Source of the DNA: Fen-1077 sp964462865
GTDB lineage: Bacteria; Chloroflexota; Dehalococcoidia; Dehalococcoidales; RBG-16-60-22
DNA: 7,030 bases
Direction of reading: 5' to 3'
NCBI GenBank assembly: GCA_964462865.1
Contig: CAYWZO010000076.1
Span: 1-7,030, forward strand
Shown: one piece after another, positions 5,560-7,030 of the stretch
Position numbering within the stretch: position 1 is the first letter of the stretch
How the letters are laid out: each line of letters opens with the position of its first letter
Notes under the pieces: model-generated
What the model was told of the DNA's origin: nothing
Database searches by the model: none
The model's input: the letters and a program-made list of their open reading frames with translations, nothing else
Program-made: the position numbers and the translations under genes

Positions 5560-6969
5560 CTAACCTTTTATCTTCCTCTTCATCTCATACAATTTATTAA
5601 GCGCCTCCAGCGGCGTCAGGCCGTCCAGGTCAAGCTTCTCCAGTTCCGCCTCCACCTCGCTTTTCCCCCCGAACAGGGACGCCTGTACCGCCGGCTCTTT
5701 GGGCTTTTTGGCAGGCCGGGCCTCGCGCCCGTTGCTTTCCAGTTCGTCGAGGACCTCCCGCGCGCGGTGGAGCACCGGCCGCGGCAGCCCCGCCAGCTGC
5801 GCCACGTGTATCCCGTAGCTCTTGTCCACCCCGCCCGGCACGATTTTATGCAGGAAAATCACCTTGCCCCCCTCCTCTATCACCGCCACGTTGAAGTTCC
5901 GCACCCGCGGCAGGTAGCCCGCCAGCGCCGTCATCTCGTGGTAATGCGTCGCGAAGACCGTGCGCGCCCCCAGCCCCTGGTGGTTGTGGATGTGCTCGGC
6001 CACCGCCCGCGCTATGGACAGCCCGTCGTAGGTGCTGGTGCCCCGCCCTATCTCGTCGAGTATCAGCAGCGAGCGCGGCGTGGCGTTGTTCAGGATATTG
6101 GCCGTCTCGACCATCTCCACCATGAAGGTCGACTGCCCCGCCGCGAGGTCGTCCCGCGCCCCGATGCGCGTGAAGATGCGGTCGACGATGCCGATGCGGG
6201 CCGACTGCGCCGGGACGAAGGAGCCGGTCTGCGCCAGCAGGACGATTAAGGCGACCTGCCGCAAATAGGTGGACTTGCCCGACATGTTCGGCCCGGTGAG
6301 TACGATAAGCTGGACGTCGTCGTTGGACAGGTAAATATCGTTAGGCACGAACGTCCCCGCTTCCAGGCTCCGCTCGACGACCGGGTGCCGTCCCTGTTTT
6401 ATGTCAATTATATTGCCGTCGTCCAGCACCGGTCGCGCGTAGCCGTAGCGCACCGCGACCTCCCCCAGCGAGGCAAAGACGTCCAGCTGCGCGATGGCCC
6501 CCGCTAAAGCCAGTATCTTCTCGCTGTCGGCGGCCACCTGTTTACATACCTGCCGGAAGAGGCCCGCCTCCATCTCCGCGATGCGGTCGCGCGCGTTGAG
6601 AATCAGCGACTCGTATTCTTTCAGCTCCGGCGTGAAAAAGCGCTCCCCGTTCGTGAGCGTCTGCTTGCGGATGTACTCCGGCGGCACCTGCCCCAGGTTG
6701 GCCTTCGAGACCTCGATGTAGTAGCCGAAGACGTTGTTGAAGCCTATTTTCAGCGACTTTATCCCCGTGCGCTCCCGCTCCTTCAGTTCCAGCCCCGCGA
6801 GGTACTTCCGCGCGTTCCCGGACACCTCCCGCAGGTTGTCCAGCTCCGCCGCAAAGCCCGCCCGGATGACCCCGCCCTCGCCTATCGCGTTGGACGGCTC
6901 GTCCACCAGCGCTCTGGCTATCAAATCAACCACTTCCCCGCACGGTTTCAATTCCCCGGCTATTGTCAT
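5560..6969 (-). CDS. mutS: MutS DNA mismatch repair ATPase, C-terminal portion
   Basis: The visible 469 residues cover the lever, clamp, ATPase and C-terminal regions. RERTGIKSLKIGFNNVFGYY (65-84) and RKQTLTNGERFFTPELKEYE (101-120) belong to the lever/clamp region. GPNMSGKST (226-234) is Walker A, STFMVEM (280-286) the signature region, LLILDEIGRGTSTYDG (301-316) Walker B and ATHYHEM (340-346) the switch histidine region. QASLF (429-433) is a likely beta-clamp binding motif, and LTPLEALNKLYEMKRKI (451-467) the C-terminal dimer/tetramer helix. Full bacterial MutS has roughly 850-870 residues, so about 390 N-terminal residues are missing, including the Phe-x-Glu mismatch-recognition domain. Similarity starts near GELKPCGEVVDLIARAL (5-21), just where an interspersed repeat (6964-7030) ends. 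The ATG at 6969 lies within the repeat and has no ribosome-binding site; the frame stays open through the repeat to the window edge. It may be an interrupted gene or continue beyond the window. Confidence 0.92.
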   Translation of the reverse strand: MTIAGELKPCGEVVDLIARALVDEPSNAIGEGGVIRAGFAAELDNLREVSGNARKYLAGLELKERERTGIKSLKIGFNNVFGYYIEVSKANLGQVPPEYIRKQTLTNGERFFTPELKEYESLILNARDRIAEMEAGLFRQVCKQVAADSEKILALAGAIAQLDVFASLGEVAVRYGYARPVLDDGNIIDIKQGRHPVVERSLEAGTFVPNDIYLSNDDVQLIVLTGPNMSGKSTYLRQVALIVLLAQTGSFVPAQSARIGIVDRIFTRIGARDDLAAGQSTFMVEMVETANILNNATPRSLLILDEIGRGTSTYDGLSIARAVAEHIHNHQGLGARTVFATHYHEMTALAGYLPRVRNFNVAVIEEGGKVIFLHKIVPGGVDKSYGIHVAQLAGLPRPVLHRAREVLDELESNGREARPAKKPKEPAVQASLFGGKSEVEAELEKLDLDGLTPLEALNKLYEMKRKIKG

Positions 6970-7030
6970 TCTGAGGAGCCCCGAGGAACTCGGGGCGACG
7001 TGAGAATCTATCTCTGCTCTGTCATTCTGA
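6964..7030. repeat. Interspersed repeat with internal hairpin at the broken end of mutS
   Basis: The 11-base sequence TGTCATTCTGA occurs at 6964-6974 and again at 7020-7030, at the very edge of the window, 56 bases apart in the same orientation. Between them GCCCCGAG (6978-6985) and CTCGGGGC (6989-6996) form a perfect eight-base-pair stem with a GAA loop, followed by GAGAATCTATCTCTG. The pattern of GTCATTCTGAG, hairpin and GAATCT matches the degenerate units at 3478-3505 and 4206-4237. It looks like one complete unit and the start of a second in tandem. Confidence 0.75.

Noticed and set aside
5767..6249. A 160-codon plus-strand open frame opposite mutS
   Set aside because: The composition is that of an antisense shadow (Arg, His and Pro rich) and it lies opposite conserved MutS ATPase motifs.

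Overview
The window looks like bacterial chromosome in which every supported gene reads on the minus strand. It carries housekeeping and redox genes, a small phage-type block and one AT-rich defence-type gene. GC-rich anaerobe-style flavoproteins, the style of MutS and the density of short interspersed repeats would suit a Chloroflexi (Dehalococcoidia-like) genome. That placement is inference from general resemblance; no marker here proves it.

Following transcription from the right edge: positions 7030-5560 hold the C-terminal 469 residues of the mismatch-repair ATPase MutS. Its homology stops abruptly at a short interspersed repeat at the window edge, so the mismatch-recognition half is not visible. 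Sixteen bases after the mutS stop begins a strikingly AT-rich 339-codon gene (5543-4524). It has a coiled coil and a C-terminal PD-(D/E)XK-like nuclease domain of the DUF4263 (Shedu anti-phage) type. A gene-free stretch (4523-4131) follows, with palindromic repeats and a promoter-like element.

Next is a redox-flavoured group: an isochorismatase-fold protein whose three expected catalytic residues are all replaced (4130-3507), a flavodoxin (3400-2942) and an iron-sulfur flavoprotein-like FMN reductase (2817-2212). A Rho-independent terminator closes the group (2156-2128). The first two genes are each preceded by the same promoter-like element, which argues for shared regulation or a duplicated promoter.

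Beyond the terminator is a compact, overlapping phage packaging block: a 48-residue ORF, a terminase small-subunit-like protein and a complete terminase large subunit (2052-191). An AT-rich gap with a perfect -35 hexamer follows, then the first 17 codons of another gene running off the left edge. No capsid, portal, integrase or lysis gene is visible, so the terminase genes could be a prophage edge or a remnant.

The observations most worth a second look are the triad-less isochorismatase homologue, the Shedu-type gene abutting mutS, the paired promoter element, and the mutS homology break at a repeat.
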